Assembly (NCBI GenBank): GCA_003220495.1
Contig: QHSP01000068.1
Location: 7,723-47,588, forward strand
Source of the DNA: Candidatus Rokuibacteriota bacterium
GTDB taxonomy: Bacteria > Methylomirabilota > Methylomirabilia > Rokubacteriales > CSP1-6
Length of the DNA: 39,866 nucleotides
Direction of reading: 5' to 3'
Positions 32,162 through 39,323 of this stretch are shown piece by piece (the first letter of the stretch is position 1; the number at the start of each line of letters is the position of its first letter). The translations under genes were made by a program, and so were the position numbers. Below the pieces are notes generated by a model. The model had not been told where the DNA came from, searched no databases, and saw only the letters and a list, made by a program, of their open reading frames with translations.

Positions 32162-32578
32162 GTGAGCGACATGAAGATCGACGCAGTGCGGTCCTCCAGC
32201 AGCGGCGTCCTCGGAAGGGCCAGGAGCGAGTCGCGTGGCTACCATCTCGTCCTCGATTCGTCGTCTCGGCCCCAGGCCGACGCCTTCACCAACAGCGAGG
32301 CGTTCCTGGGTGGCGTTTCGTCGTGCGGGGTCACGCTGATCGAGATGCACGCGAAAGAATCGGGCATCCCCATGACCTCCATCGACGTGACGATCGAGGG
32401 CGCGCGGACGGCGGCCGAGCCGAACCGGTTCGCCACGGTCACGATGACGTTCGAGATTGCCGGGGTCAGCCAGGCTCAGGCCGACGAGCTCGTCGCGACG
32501 TATCGCGGACGTTGACCCCTGTACCGCACGGTCGCAGGTGCGACCGAGGTGAAGGTTCGGGTGGTCGCGGTCCGGTAG
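32162..32578 (+). CDS. OsmC-family protein with candidate selenocysteine (TGA read-through)
   Basis: The start is GTG 32162, eight bases after AGGAGAG. The frame encodes an OsmC/Ohr-type fold: FTNSEAFLGGVSSCGVTLIE carries the first redox cysteine (Cys55), followed by a long helix, a strand pair and ADELVATYRGR. The next codon is TGA (32513-32515). The same frame then continues as PLYRTVAGATEVKVRVVAVR to TAG (32576-32578), for 138 residues. OsmC proteins carry CP-x-Y at exactly this point, so TGA stands for the second cysteine at residue 118. A bSECIS-like hairpin follows. If read through, length and Cys-to-Cys spacing match E. coli OsmC (about 143 aa, C59 and C125). Stopping at TGA gives a 117-residue protein without the second redox residue. 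The Tag gene starts 24 nt after the TAG. Confidence 0.8.
32513..32551 (+). promoter_or_regulatory. Candidate bacterial SECIS element after the OsmC TGA
   Basis: Thirteen bases after TGA, CGGTCGC (32529-32535) pairs perfectly with GCGACCG (32540-32546) around the loop AGGT. ACC (32523-32525) with GGT (32548-32550) can extend the stem below an internal loop. The loop guanines lie 22-23 nt after the TGA, inside the range reported for bacterial SECIS elements. The top GGTCGCAGGTGCGACC closely resembles the fdhF SECIS of E. coli (GGTTGCAGGTCTGCACC, from memory). Confidence 0.75.
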
Positions 32579-32601
32579 TACGATCGGGCCGGGAGGCTCC
32601 G

Positions 32602-33204
32602 GTGGACAAGCGACGCTGCGCATGGGCTCGAGGAGAGCTCGAGGCCGCCTATCACGACCGAGAGTGGGGCGTGCCGATCCATCAGGACCGCCTCCTGTTC
32701 GAGCTCTTGATTCTCGAGGGTGCCCAGGCTGGGCTCAGCTGGTCGACGATTCTGAGAAAGCGTTCGGCGTACCGGAAGGCGTTCGACGGGTTCGACGCGA
32801 AGAAGATCGCCCGCTACTCCGCGGCGCGGGTCCGTCGGCTCATGAACGACGCGGGCATCGTCCGCAACCGCGCGAAGATCGAGGCCACGATCGCCAACGC
32901 GCGGGCGTTCCTGGCGATCCAGCGCGAGCACAGAAGCTTCGACGCGTACATCTGGCAATTCGTCGGTGGCCGCCCCACGCAGAACGCCTGGCGCCAGGGG
33001 GAATGTCCGGCCGAGACAGAGGCCTCGCGGGCCATGAGCCGGGATCTTCTCGGGCGGGGCTTCCGATTCGTGGGCCCGACGATCTGTTACGCTTTCATGC
33101 AGGCCACCGGCATGGTGAATGACCATTTGCGCGACTGCTTCCGATGGCGTGAGGTCGGGCGGAAATCGAGGACCTTGGTAAGCGGAAAACGCGCGAATGG
33201 CTAG
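32602..33204 (+). CDS. tag: DNA-3-methyladenine glycosylase I
   Basis: The start is GTG 32602, six bases after GGGAGG; a longer frame upstream crosses the OsmC gene and is not coding. The 200-residue protein matches Tag: KRRCAW (Cys6) and YHDREWGVPIHQD (His18) with DHLRDC near the C-terminus give the Cys-His-His-Cys zinc snap. FELLILEGAQAGLSWSTILR contains the glutamate that recognises 3-methyladenine. Tag removes 3-methyladenine from DNA, the first step of base-excision repair of alkylation damage. It overlaps the Rieske gene by eight bases. Confidence 0.92.
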   Translation: MDKRRCAWARGELEAAYHDREWGVPIHQDRLLFELLILEGAQAGLSWSTILRKRSAYRKAFDGFDAKKIARYSAARVRRLMNDAGIVRNRAKIEATIANARAFLAIQREHRSFDAYIWQFVGGRPTQNAWRQGECPAETEASRAMSRDLLGRGFRFVGPTICYAFMQATGMVNDHLRDCFRWREVGRKSRTLVSGKRANG

Positions 33205-33508
33205 ACGGCGAGTGCGGCTCGCGGCGGTGGAGGACGTGCCGGTCGGGGAGGGCCGAGTGGTCGAGGTCGAGGGCAAGGATCTAGCGCTCTTCAACGTCGA
33301 GGGAGCGTTCTACGCCATCGACAACGCCTGTGCCCACCGGGGCGGACCGCTCGGCGAAGGCGACCTCGAGGGCCGGATCGTCCTCTGTCCCTGGCATGCC
33401 TGGCGCTGGGACGTCACGACCGGCGCCAACGCCAACAATCCAGCCGTCAAGATGGCCTGCTTCCCCGTGAGTGTGGACAACGGCGCCGTCTTCGTCGAGC
33501 TACCCTGA
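33197..33508 (+). CDS. Rieske [2Fe-2S] ferredoxin
   Basis: The 103-residue protein starts at ATG 33197 inside the end of the Tag gene. CAHRGGPLGEGDL and CPWHAWRWDVTTG are the two iron-sulfur loops (C-x-H and C-x2-H), giving a complete Rieske site. The size and context resemble the ferredoxin component of aromatic-ring dioxygenases or NirD-like small Rieske proteins. It carries no signal or membrane anchor and should be a soluble electron carrier. No oxygenase large subunit is present in the window. A zinc-ribbon protein gene follows 12 nt downstream. Confidence 0.9.
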   Translation: MARRRVRLAAVEDVPVGEGRVVEVEGKDLALFNVEGAFYAIDNACAHRGGPLGEGDLEGRIVLCPWHAWRWDVTTGANANNPAVKMACFPVSVDNGAVFVELP

Positions 33509-33520
33509 GGATCTTCGTTC

Positions 33521-33697
33521 GTGGACGCCACGCTGATGGTGGGTGTGGGGCTCGCGGCCGGTATCGGCCTCGTCTTCGGCTGGATCGCGTATCAGCGCTG
33601 CCCGCACTGCGGACACATCGTACGCCGCGCGTCGCAAGGCTGGAAGCGGTGCGGCTCCTGCGGCCGTCAGTATCGGCGGGGACTTCGCGTACGATAG
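33521..33697 (+). CDS. 58-residue membrane-anchored zinc-ribbon protein
   Basis: GTG 33521, preceded by TGAGGAT, opens a frame of 58 codons. The N-terminal half is a membrane helix (LMVGVGLAAGIGLVFGWIAY). The C-terminal half is a small zinc ribbon with CPHC and CGSC pairs (Cys27, Cys30, Cys44, Cys47), then a basic tail RQYRRGLRVR. Cysteines in C-x2-C pairs 14 residues apart fit a rubredoxin-like knuckle. It lies 12 nt after the Rieske gene and 4 nt before the TPR gene, so operon membership is likely. The family is not recognised. Confidence 0.6.
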   Translation: MDATLMVGVGLAAGIGLVFGWIAYQRCPHCGHIVRRASQGWKRCGSCGRQYRRGLRVR

Positions 33698-33701
33698 CGG
33701 C

Positions 33702-34328
33702 ATGCTGAAGCTGACTCTTCCGGCAGGTCGGACGTTGATCCTCGCCGGCGTCGGGCTGCTGGTCGTCGTCGCGCTCGGGGCGGGCGGCTGGTACTGGCAC
33801 ATCGTCTCACAGCGACACGCGATGGCCGCCTACGCCGAAGCGATGACCCGGGCTCAGCCCGCGCTCTCCGCGCAGACAACCGCCGAGGCCCGCGCCGCAG
33901 GGATCCGCGAGCTCGAGACGGCCCTCGCGCAGTATCCCTCGGGGTCGGGCGCCGCTCAGGTGGCCTACGAGCTCGGAAGCCTTCGCTACGACGCCCAGCA
34001 GTATGCCCAGGCCCGCGGGGCCTGGGACCTCGCCGTCGCGCAAGGAGCGCCGCGGACACTCAAGGCGCTGAGCCAGGGGGGCGTCGCCTACACGTGGGAG
34101 GCCGAGCGCAACTATCCGAAAGCGGTCGAGGCGTTCAAAGTCGCGCTGACCGGCCTGGGTCCCAAGGACTTTTACTACGAGGAGCTGATCCTGGGGCTCG
34201 GGCGCACGCAGGAGCTCTCCGGCCAGAAGGCCGACGCGATCGCAACCTATCGCCGGGCGCTCGGCGAGCTGGCGCAAAGTCGCCGGCTCGAGGAGATCAA
34301 GGCGCGGCTCGCCGCGCTCGGCGCGTGA
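33702..34328 (+). CDS. Membrane-anchored TPR protein
   Basis: ATG 33702 is chosen because the longer upstream frame is non-coding and overlaps the zinc-ribbon gene. The 208-residue product begins with a membrane helix (LILAGVGLLVVVALGAGGW), and the rest is helical repeats: GIRELETALAQYPSGSGAAQ, AYELGSLRYDAQQYAQARGA, NYPKAVEAFKVAL and YEELILGLGRTQELSGQKAD, consistent with about four TPR units. It ends LEEIKARLAALGA. The layout is like YfgM-type anchored TPR proteins that bind partner proteins outside the cytoplasm. It appears to end the OsmC-Tag-Rieske operon. Confidence 0.78.
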   Translation: MLKLTLPAGRTLILAGVGLLVVVALGAGGWYWHIVSQRHAMAAYAEAMTRAQPALSAQTTAEARAAGIRELETALAQYPSGSGAAQVAYELGSLRYDAQQYAQARGAWDLAVAQGAPRTLKALSQGGVAYTWEAERNYPKAVEAFKVALTGLGPKDFYYEELILGLGRTQELSGQKADAIATYRRALGELAQSRRLEEIKARLAALGA

Positions 34329-34830
34329 GCGCGTCGTGAGCAGCCAATCGAGCACTGTCAGCGTTCTGCGCTGATCAGCGCTACATCGGACAGAAGGTCC
34401 TCCTCACGCGGTCTCCACGAGTGCCGCCGGCCGCCGCAGTGTCGACATCAGGATCTCCCGCGCGGCGATCGCCGCGACGATCAGGCCGGCCAGCGCGAAG
34501 GCGGCCGCCCGCCATGATCCCGCGATGCCGAACCAGGTAGCCCGGAGCGATATCCGGCGTTCACCGGAGCACGACACCGCAATCGGTGTACCAGCCGAGA
34601 CTTCAAGCTCTCTCTGAAGGCAGAGCGCGCGTGAAGCACCGGCTTGCGGATGGGCGGGACGCTAGCTGTCGCCACTTCGATGCCACGGGCACTGACCAGC
34701 GAACTGCGCAGCGTTTGAATCGCGGGCGCGCTGGGGCCGGCCGGCGGTGAACTTCCGATAAGAGGGATTATGTCAAGTGAAGGAAGAATAGCCTTTTGAG
34801 TGATCGGTAGGCTGAATTGCCACGCGGTCG
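34329..34830. other. Gene-free stretch with a degenerate coding remnant
   Basis: This 502-bp spacer lacks an intact gene and is locally less GC-rich (about 34741-34815). On the minus strand, one frame is open from just after the LLM stop to about 34620 (including LPITQKAILPSLDIIPLIGS and SLVSARGIEVATASVPPIRK) but lacks a start and a ribosome site. A second frame, shifted by one, continues from 34661 to 34404 as the fragment described separately. I see no promoter, terminator or RNA structure that stands out. Confidence 0.4.
34404..34661 (-). pseudogene. Possible remnant of a membrane protein C-terminus
   Basis: Between a TAG (34664-34662) and a TGA (34406-34404) the minus strand is open for 85 codons without a plausible start. 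It reads as ATWFGIAGSWRAAAFALAGL then IVAAIAAREILMSTLRRPAA, i.e. a membrane helix plus charged tail, preceded by strand-like LEVSAGTPIAVSCSGERRIS. The upstream part of such a protein would lie in a neighbouring frame, suggesting a frameshifted remnant. It could also be chance coding-like sequence. Confidence 0.3.
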
Positions 34831-35721
34831 TCAGCCGAGGTGCGGGAGCACCGCCGCGGCGAAGAGCTGGGTCCCCTCGGGGCGCGGCGCGTCGGCGAAG
34901 TTCACCGTGAGCCGATGGGCGCCCTGGGCGACGATGGCTCGCAGGGCTTCTGTCACGCGCGCCGGGGTGCCGGCGAGCCTGATGTCGGTCATCGGCCGGG
35001 TATCGGGCGCGGCCTTCAGGCGCTCGAGCTCACGCTCGGTCTCCGCGATCAGGATGCCGACGCGAACGACCTGCCGGATCGCGTCGTAGTCGCGCCCGAC
35101 CTCGCGACAGTGGCCCTTGAGGACCTCCTGCTTGTGCGTGTAGAGCGCGGGGTCCCGGAAGGGATAGTTCCACCAGTCGGCGTGCCGCGCGACGACCCGC
35201 AGCAGATAGGTCTCGCCGTGGCCGCCGACCATGATCGGCGGGATCGGATCGGGGCGGGGCTCGCAGTGGGCGCGGGCGAGCTGATAGTGCTCGCCCCGAT
35301 AGCTGGCGGGCGCCTGGGTCCACATCGTCCGGATGAGCTCGATCGCCTCGGCCAGCTGAGCGATCCTCGTGCGGGCCGTCAGATATGGCCAGCCATACGC
35401 CCGATATTCTTCCTCGTTCCAGCCGGCGCCGATTCCGAGGATCACCCGCCCGCCCGAGAGGGCGTGAGCCGTGGCGACCATCTTGGCCAGGTGCGCGGGG
35501 TTCCTGAAGCTGTTGCAGAGCACCTCGTGGCCGCAGAGCTTGTCGGGATAGCGCGCGAGCGCGTACGCGAGCAAGGTCCAGCCTTCGGCGACGCGGTGGC
35601 CGCCGTACTGCACGTGGTCGGGAAGCCAGAGCGAGTCGAAGGGCCCGAGAGTCTTGTCGAGGTATGGGAAGGACTTTTCGACGAGCCTCGACCAGATGTT
35701 GAGGCCGACCGGGACGCGCAC
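34831..35721 (-). CDS. LLM-class flavin-dependent oxidoreductase, F420-dependent type
   Basis: The start is GTG 35721, sharing a base with the stop of the PaaA-like gene (TAGTG); an upstream ATG at 35772 is less likely. The 296-residue protein follows the luciferase-like barrel: VPVGLNIWSRLVEKSFPYLD, FDSLWLPDHVQYGG, PAHLAKMVATAHALSGGRVI, LGIGAGWNEEEYRAYGWPYL and PPIMVGGHGETYLLRVVARH. GAGWNEEEY is characteristic of F420-dependent members, so F420 may be the cofactor; this cannot be proven from sequence. It closes the six-gene PaaK-containing operon. Confidence 0.87.
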   Translation of the reverse strand: MRVPVGLNIWSRLVEKSFPYLDKTLGPFDSLWLPDHVQYGGHRVAEGWTLLAYALARYPDKLCGHEVLCNSFRNPAHLAKMVATAHALSGGRVILGIGAGWNEEEYRAYGWPYLTARTRIAQLAEAIELIRTMWTQAPASYRGEHYQLARAHCEPRPDPIPPIMVGGHGETYLLRVVARHADWWNYPFRDPALYTHKQEVLKGHCREVGRDYDAIRQVVRVGILIAETERELERLKAAPDTRPMTDIRLAGTPARVTEALRAIVAQGAHRLTVNFADAPRPEGTQLFAAAVLPHLG

Positions 35722-36542
35722 TAACCCGGGATGTGCGCTTCTTCCGGGAGCTTGTCCCAGACGGGCTTCCACTCCGGCACGGTCAGTCCGAACTTCTCGC
35801 AGAGGTCACGCACCTCCGCGGCGAACGCCTGGCGGACCTCGTCGTTGTCACGGAGCTTGAGCTTCAGCTTCCTATAGACCTGATTCTTCGGCGATCCGGG
35901 CCGCCCGAAGATGTTCATCGTGCGGATGTACCACTTGTCGAACGTGCTCTGGGCTTCCGCGTGGGTCTTTGGGTCTTCGGCGAGCTTCTTGACCCAGTAC
36001 TCGCCGTGGCGGATGTGGAACTTCTCTTCCTTGAAGATGCCGTCGATCGCTCGTACCCACGGCCCGTAGGAGCAGCTGCGCACGTCCTCGAGCTGATGGC
36101 CGGCGCCGCGGTCCATGCAGAAGTTGAAGAAGATGAAGTCGGCCCACGTGTCGATCGGGTAGTAGAAGATGTTCACCCGCTTGTCGCTCGTGATGCGCGA
36201 GGTCCCGATGTCGCGGCCGGCGTCGATGCGCATCGTGAAGATCTCGTCGTGCTGGCGCACATGGCTTTCGACGTCGAAGCCGAGGTCGGCCAGCAGCCCG
36301 TACATGACGGTCGCGTGGCGGAGCTCGTCCTTCACGATCTGGGCGACCACGTGCTTTTCCTCGACCGTCGGGGCCCTGGTGATCCAGGGCACGTAGCCGT
36401 AGCCGCCGGCGAGCTCGGAATCGGCCTGCATGGTCAGGAGGTGGATGAGGTTCTCGCGATACTCCCCGGTCATCTCCGGGGCCGACTCGAGACGGATCCC
36501 GCGATCGATCTTCGCCATCATGTCCCTGGCCTGGTCGCTCAT
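35721..36542 (-). CDS. PaaA/PaaC-like di-iron monooxygenase subunit
   Basis: The start is ATG 36542, fixed by GGGAGGA five bases upstream. The 273-residue protein contains a ferritin-like di-iron set: ADSELAGG (Glu43), DELRH (Glu73 and His76), a central acidic segment, and FKEEKFHIRHGEYW (Glu172/173 and His176). This matches the catalytic subunit of phenylacetyl-CoA epoxidase (PaaA) in order and spacing. The other Paa subunits (B, C, D, E) are absent, which is unusual. It follows the PaaK gene by 25 nt, so its likely substrate is an aryl-CoA thioester. Confidence 0.85.
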   Translation of the reverse strand: MSDQARDMMAKIDRGIRLESAPEMTGEYRENLIHLLTMQADSELAGGYGYVPWITRAPTVEEKHVVAQIVKDELRHATVMYGLLADLGFDVESHVRQHDEIFTMRIDAGRDIGTSRITSDKRVNIFYYPIDTWADFIFFNFCMDRGAGHQLEDVRSCSYGPWVRAIDGIFKEEKFHIRHGEYWVKKLAEDPKTHAEAQSTFDKWYIRTMNIFGRPGSPKNQVYRKLKLKLRDNDEVRQAFAAEVRDLCEKFGLTVPEWKPVWDKLPEEAHIPG

Positions 36543-36567
36543 CGGATCCTCCCGTCTCAGCATACCC

Positions 36568-37863
36568 CTACCCGCGCTCGATCACACGCACCGCCTTGCC
36601 TTCGGATCGAGGGATCGTTCGAGGCGCCACGATCGTGAGCTCGACACTCAGGCCGGTGGCCTGCCGGAGCTGCTCGGCGGCGCGGCGGCGGAGCGACTCG
36701 ATCTCCGGATGGTCGGCGGCGAAGCCGCCGCAGCGCGCGATCACCTCGGGTGCGGGCTCCACCTGGACCTCGAGCCGCGCCAGGGTCGCTGCGCGGTCGA
36801 CGACGAGCTGGTAGTGGGGCGCCAGCTCGTCGACGGCGAGCAAGGTCCGCTCGACCTCGGAGGGATAGAGGTTGACGCCCTTGACGATGAGCATGTCATC
36901 CGAACGCCCCTTGACGCGCGCCATTCTCGCCGAGGTGCGGCCGCAGCGGCACGGCTCGAGGCTCAGGGTCGTGATGTCGCCGGTACGGTAACGAACGAGC
37001 GGCATCGCCCGCTTGGTCAGCGTGGTGAGGACGAGCTCCCCTTCCCGGCCGGGCGCCAGCACGGCGCCCGAAACCGGATCGATGATCTCCGGGAGGAAGT
37101 GATCGTCGGCGATGTGGAGGCCGTCGCGCGCCTCGCACTCGCCGGCGACGCCGGGCCCGATGATCTCCGACAGACCATAGATGTCGAACGCGCTGATGCC
37201 GAACGCCCGCTCGAGCGCGACCCGGATGCCGTCGGTCCAGGGCTCGGCGCCGAACAGTCCGATGCGGAGCCCGAGCTCGCGAGGCTTCCCGCCCTGTTCG
37301 GCCAGGGTCTCGGCCAGGTGCAACGCGAAGGACGGCGTGCCCGCGAAAACGTCCGGCTTGAAGTCCTGCAGCAGGAGATGGTGGCGCGCCGTGTTACCCG
37401 AGGAGACCGGCACGACGGTCATGCCGACACGCTCGGCACCGTCGTGGAAGCCGAGCCCTCCCGTGAAGAGGCCGTAGCCGAAGGCGACGTGCAGCAGGTC
37501 GCCGCGGCGCGCGCCCGCGGCCGTCAGCGCGCGCGCCATGACCTCCCGCCAGACGTCGAGGTCGCCGGCCGTGTAGGCGGCGACAGTCGGCTTGCCTTTG
37601 GTGCCGGAGGAGGCATGGATCCGGGCGACCTCTCGCCGGGGCACGGCGAGCAGGCCGAACGGATACTGCTCGCGGAGGTCCGTCTTGCGGACGAACGGAA
37701 GGCCCGCGAGATCGGGGAGCGCGCCGACCCGGGCGCCGCCCAGCCGCTCACGGTGAAACGCCACGTGCTCGCGGACCCAGCGTAGCGTTTCCTGGAGCCG
37801 GTCGAGCTGCAGCTGCTCGCGCGCCACTCGCGGCATGCTCTCGGCGGCGGAGTTCCAGATCAA
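36568..37863 (-). CDS. paaK: Phenylacetate-CoA ligase family protein
   Basis: The start is taken as TTG 37863, overlapping the stop of the coiled-coil gene as TTGA. The reading IWNSAAESMPRVAREQLQLD matches the usual PaaK start (MWNPxxExMPREE). The 431-residue protein has the adenylate-forming motifs RIHASSGTKGKPTVAAYT (P-loop), FDIYGLSEIIGPGVAGEC, VRYRTGDITTL with the ribose-binding aspartate, and KGRSDDMLIVKGVNLYPSEV. PaaK joins phenylacetate to CoA using ATP. The neighbouring PaaA-like gene supports an aryl-CoA route, though a full phenylacetate set is missing. Confidence 0.9.
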   Translation of the reverse strand: MIWNSAAESMPRVAREQLQLDRLQETLRWVREHVAFHRERLGGARVGALPDLAGLPFVRKTDLREQYPFGLLAVPRREVARIHASSGTKGKPTVAAYTAGDLDVWREVMARALTAAGARRGDLLHVAFGYGLFTGGLGFHDGAERVGMTVVPVSSGNTARHHLLLQDFKPDVFAGTPSFALHLAETLAEQGGKPRELGLRIGLFGAEPWTDGIRVALERAFGISAFDIYGLSEIIGPGVAGECEARDGLHIADDHFLPEIIDPVSGAVLAPGREGELVLTTLTKRAMPLVRYRTGDITTLSLEPCRCGRTSARMARVKGRSDDMLIVKGVNLYPSEVERTLLAVDELAPHYQLVVDRAATLARLEVQVEPAPEVIARCGGFAADHPEIESLRRRAAEQLRQATGLSVELTIVAPRTIPRSEGKAVRVIERG

Positions 37864-38165
37864 CGCGAGCGCCGAGGCGGCTCCGGGAACTGCTGGTCGA
37901 CGATCCGGTGGTGGCGAAGGCCGAGCGCTTCGCGCTGAATCACGAGGGCGAGCCGTACGTGAATGGCGCGGACCCGCGCGCTCTCGTACTCACCCAGGAG
38001 GCGCGCCTGCTCGACGGGATCCGCCGCGGCGTCGAGCCGCCGGCCGAGGGACGTCACGTGCGCGAGCGCCGACTCGAGTCGCTCGCCGGCGCGGCCGAGC
38101 GCGGCCGCCTTTTCCTGCGCGATCTCGGCGTTGATCCGCCGGTGCGATTCTTGAAGTCGGCTCAC
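37860..38165 (-). CDS. Coiled-coil hypothetical protein
   Basis: This 101-residue frame begins at GTG 38165, overlapping the glycosyltransferase stop (GTGA), and ends at TGA 37862-37860, overlapping the PaaK start (TTGA). The double overlap is the main evidence that it is a real gene. The sequence is one long charged helix, SHRRINAEIAQEKAAALGRA to RLLGEYESARVRAIHVRLAL, followed by a basic tail EPPRRSR. No known domain is recognised. It may be a small scaffolding or regulatory protein. Confidence 0.6.
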   Translation of the reverse strand: MSRLQESHRRINAEIAQEKAAALGRAGERLESALAHVTSLGRRLDAAADPVEQARLLGEYESARVRAIHVRLALVIQREALGLRHHRIVDQQFPEPPRRSR

Positions 38166-39310
38166 CGCAGGCGCGCGACCGCGTCGGCGTAGACGGCCAT
38201 CGTCCGGTCGATCTGCAGCGTGACGTCGAAGAGGCGCTCGGCCATCTCGCGGGCGCGGCGGGCCATCGCGCGCCGTCGCTCGGGATCGAGCAGGAGCCCG
38301 ATCACGGCTTCCGCCAGCGCGGCCGGATCCCCCTTCGTGAGAATTCCCGTGTCGCCGTCGCGAACGACCTCGTCGCAGCCCGGGGCGTCGACGGCGACGG
38401 CCGGCAAGCCGCACGCCGCGGCCTCGGCGAGGACCAGGCCCTGCGTCTCGGTCTCGGAGGCGAAGAGAAAGACGTCGGCGGCCTGATAGTGCTCGGCCAG
38501 CGCGTGGTGCGGCCTGAGCCCGAGGAAGCGGATCCGCCCGGCCACGGGCAGCGCGTCGGCCATGCGCCGAAGCCGCTGTGTCTCGGTGCCCTGACCGACC
38601 AGGACGAGCTGGGCGGCGGGCAGCGTTGAGGCGACGCGCTCGAAGGCGAGGAGCACCCGATCGACGCTCTTCTCGCGGTCGAGTCGCCCGACGTAGAGCA
38701 CCACGGGATCGGCCGCGCGGACGCCGAGGCTCCGTCGCGCGGCCGCGCGGTCGCCGGGACGGAAGCGCTGGAGGTCGACACCCGTCGGGACCACGGCGAT
38801 CGGCGTCCGGACACCGCGCGCGTGCAGCTCGTCGCGGATGAGCGCCGACGGCGCCAGCACGGCGTCGGCCTGCGCGGCGAACCCGGCGGAGATTCGGAGC
38901 GCGGCCGCCTGCACGAGGCGGAGCGGCAGCGGTACGTAGTGGGCGTACTTCTCGTAGCGCGTGTGATAGGTGAAGACGAGCGGCCGTCGATTCCGGCGGG
39001 CGAGGCGGCGGGCCGCCGGGCCGAGCAAGAACGGGTGGTGCGCGTGGATCACGTCGAAGTCGAGCGCCGTCACGAGCCGGTCGATCCGGCGCGAATACGG
39101 CACCGCCAGCGCGAACTCCGGGTACGTCGCGACGGGGATCGACGGATACCGGACGACCCGGTCCGACACGTCCTTGGGGCCGTTCAGGCGCGGGCCGAAG
39201 ACCCACGCCTCGTGCCCGGACGACTCCAGGCCACGTCGGAGCGTCTCGACCGAGATCGTGACGCCCCCGCAGAACGGTAGATAGTTGTTGGTGAAGAGCG
39301 CGATCCGCAC
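38162..39310 (-). CDS. GT4-family glycosyltransferase
   Basis: The 382-residue protein begins at GTG 39310. The N-terminal half opens RIALFTNNYLPFCGGVTISV with the glycine-rich acceptor-side loop, followed by DFDVIHAHHPFLLGPAARRL and VFTYHTRYEKYAHY. The C-terminal half has the nucleotide-sugar site VLYVGRLDREKSVDRVL and the E-x7-E motif SETETQGLVLAEAAACGLPA. This is a retaining GT-B transferase of family 4, similar to phosphatidylinositol or diacylglycerol glycosyltransferases (HHPFLLG is shared by such enzymes). Acceptor and sugar are unknown. It follows the DUF151 gene by 13 nt. Confidence 0.88.
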   Translation of the reverse strand: MRIALFTNNYLPFCGGVTISVETLRRGLESSGHEAWVFGPRLNGPKDVSDRVVRYPSIPVATYPEFALAVPYSRRIDRLVTALDFDVIHAHHPFLLGPAARRLARRNRRPLVFTYHTRYEKYAHYVPLPLRLVQAAALRISAGFAAQADAVLAPSALIRDELHARGVRTPIAVVPTGVDLQRFRPGDRAAARRSLGVRAADPVVLYVGRLDREKSVDRVLLAFERVASTLPAAQLVLVGQGTETQRLRRMADALPVAGRIRFLGLRPHHALAEHYQAADVFLFASETETQGLVLAEAAACGLPAVAVDAPGCDEVVRDGDTGILTKGDPAALAEAVIGLLLDPERRRAMARRAREMAERLFDVTLQIDRTMAVYADAVARLR

Positions 39311-39323
39311 GACCAGAAGTCCG

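Noticed and set aside
32162-32515. Simple truncated OsmC ending at TGA
   Set aside because: The frame after TGA keeps OsmC-like sequence and ends in a fresh stop at the expected length, and a SECIS-like hairpin follows. A nonsense mutation or sequencing error (TGC or TGT read as TGA) remains possible but does not explain the hairpin.
34481-34675. 64-codon minus-strand ORF
   Set aside because: No ribosome site and composition changes within it; treated as part of the degenerate stretch, not a gene.
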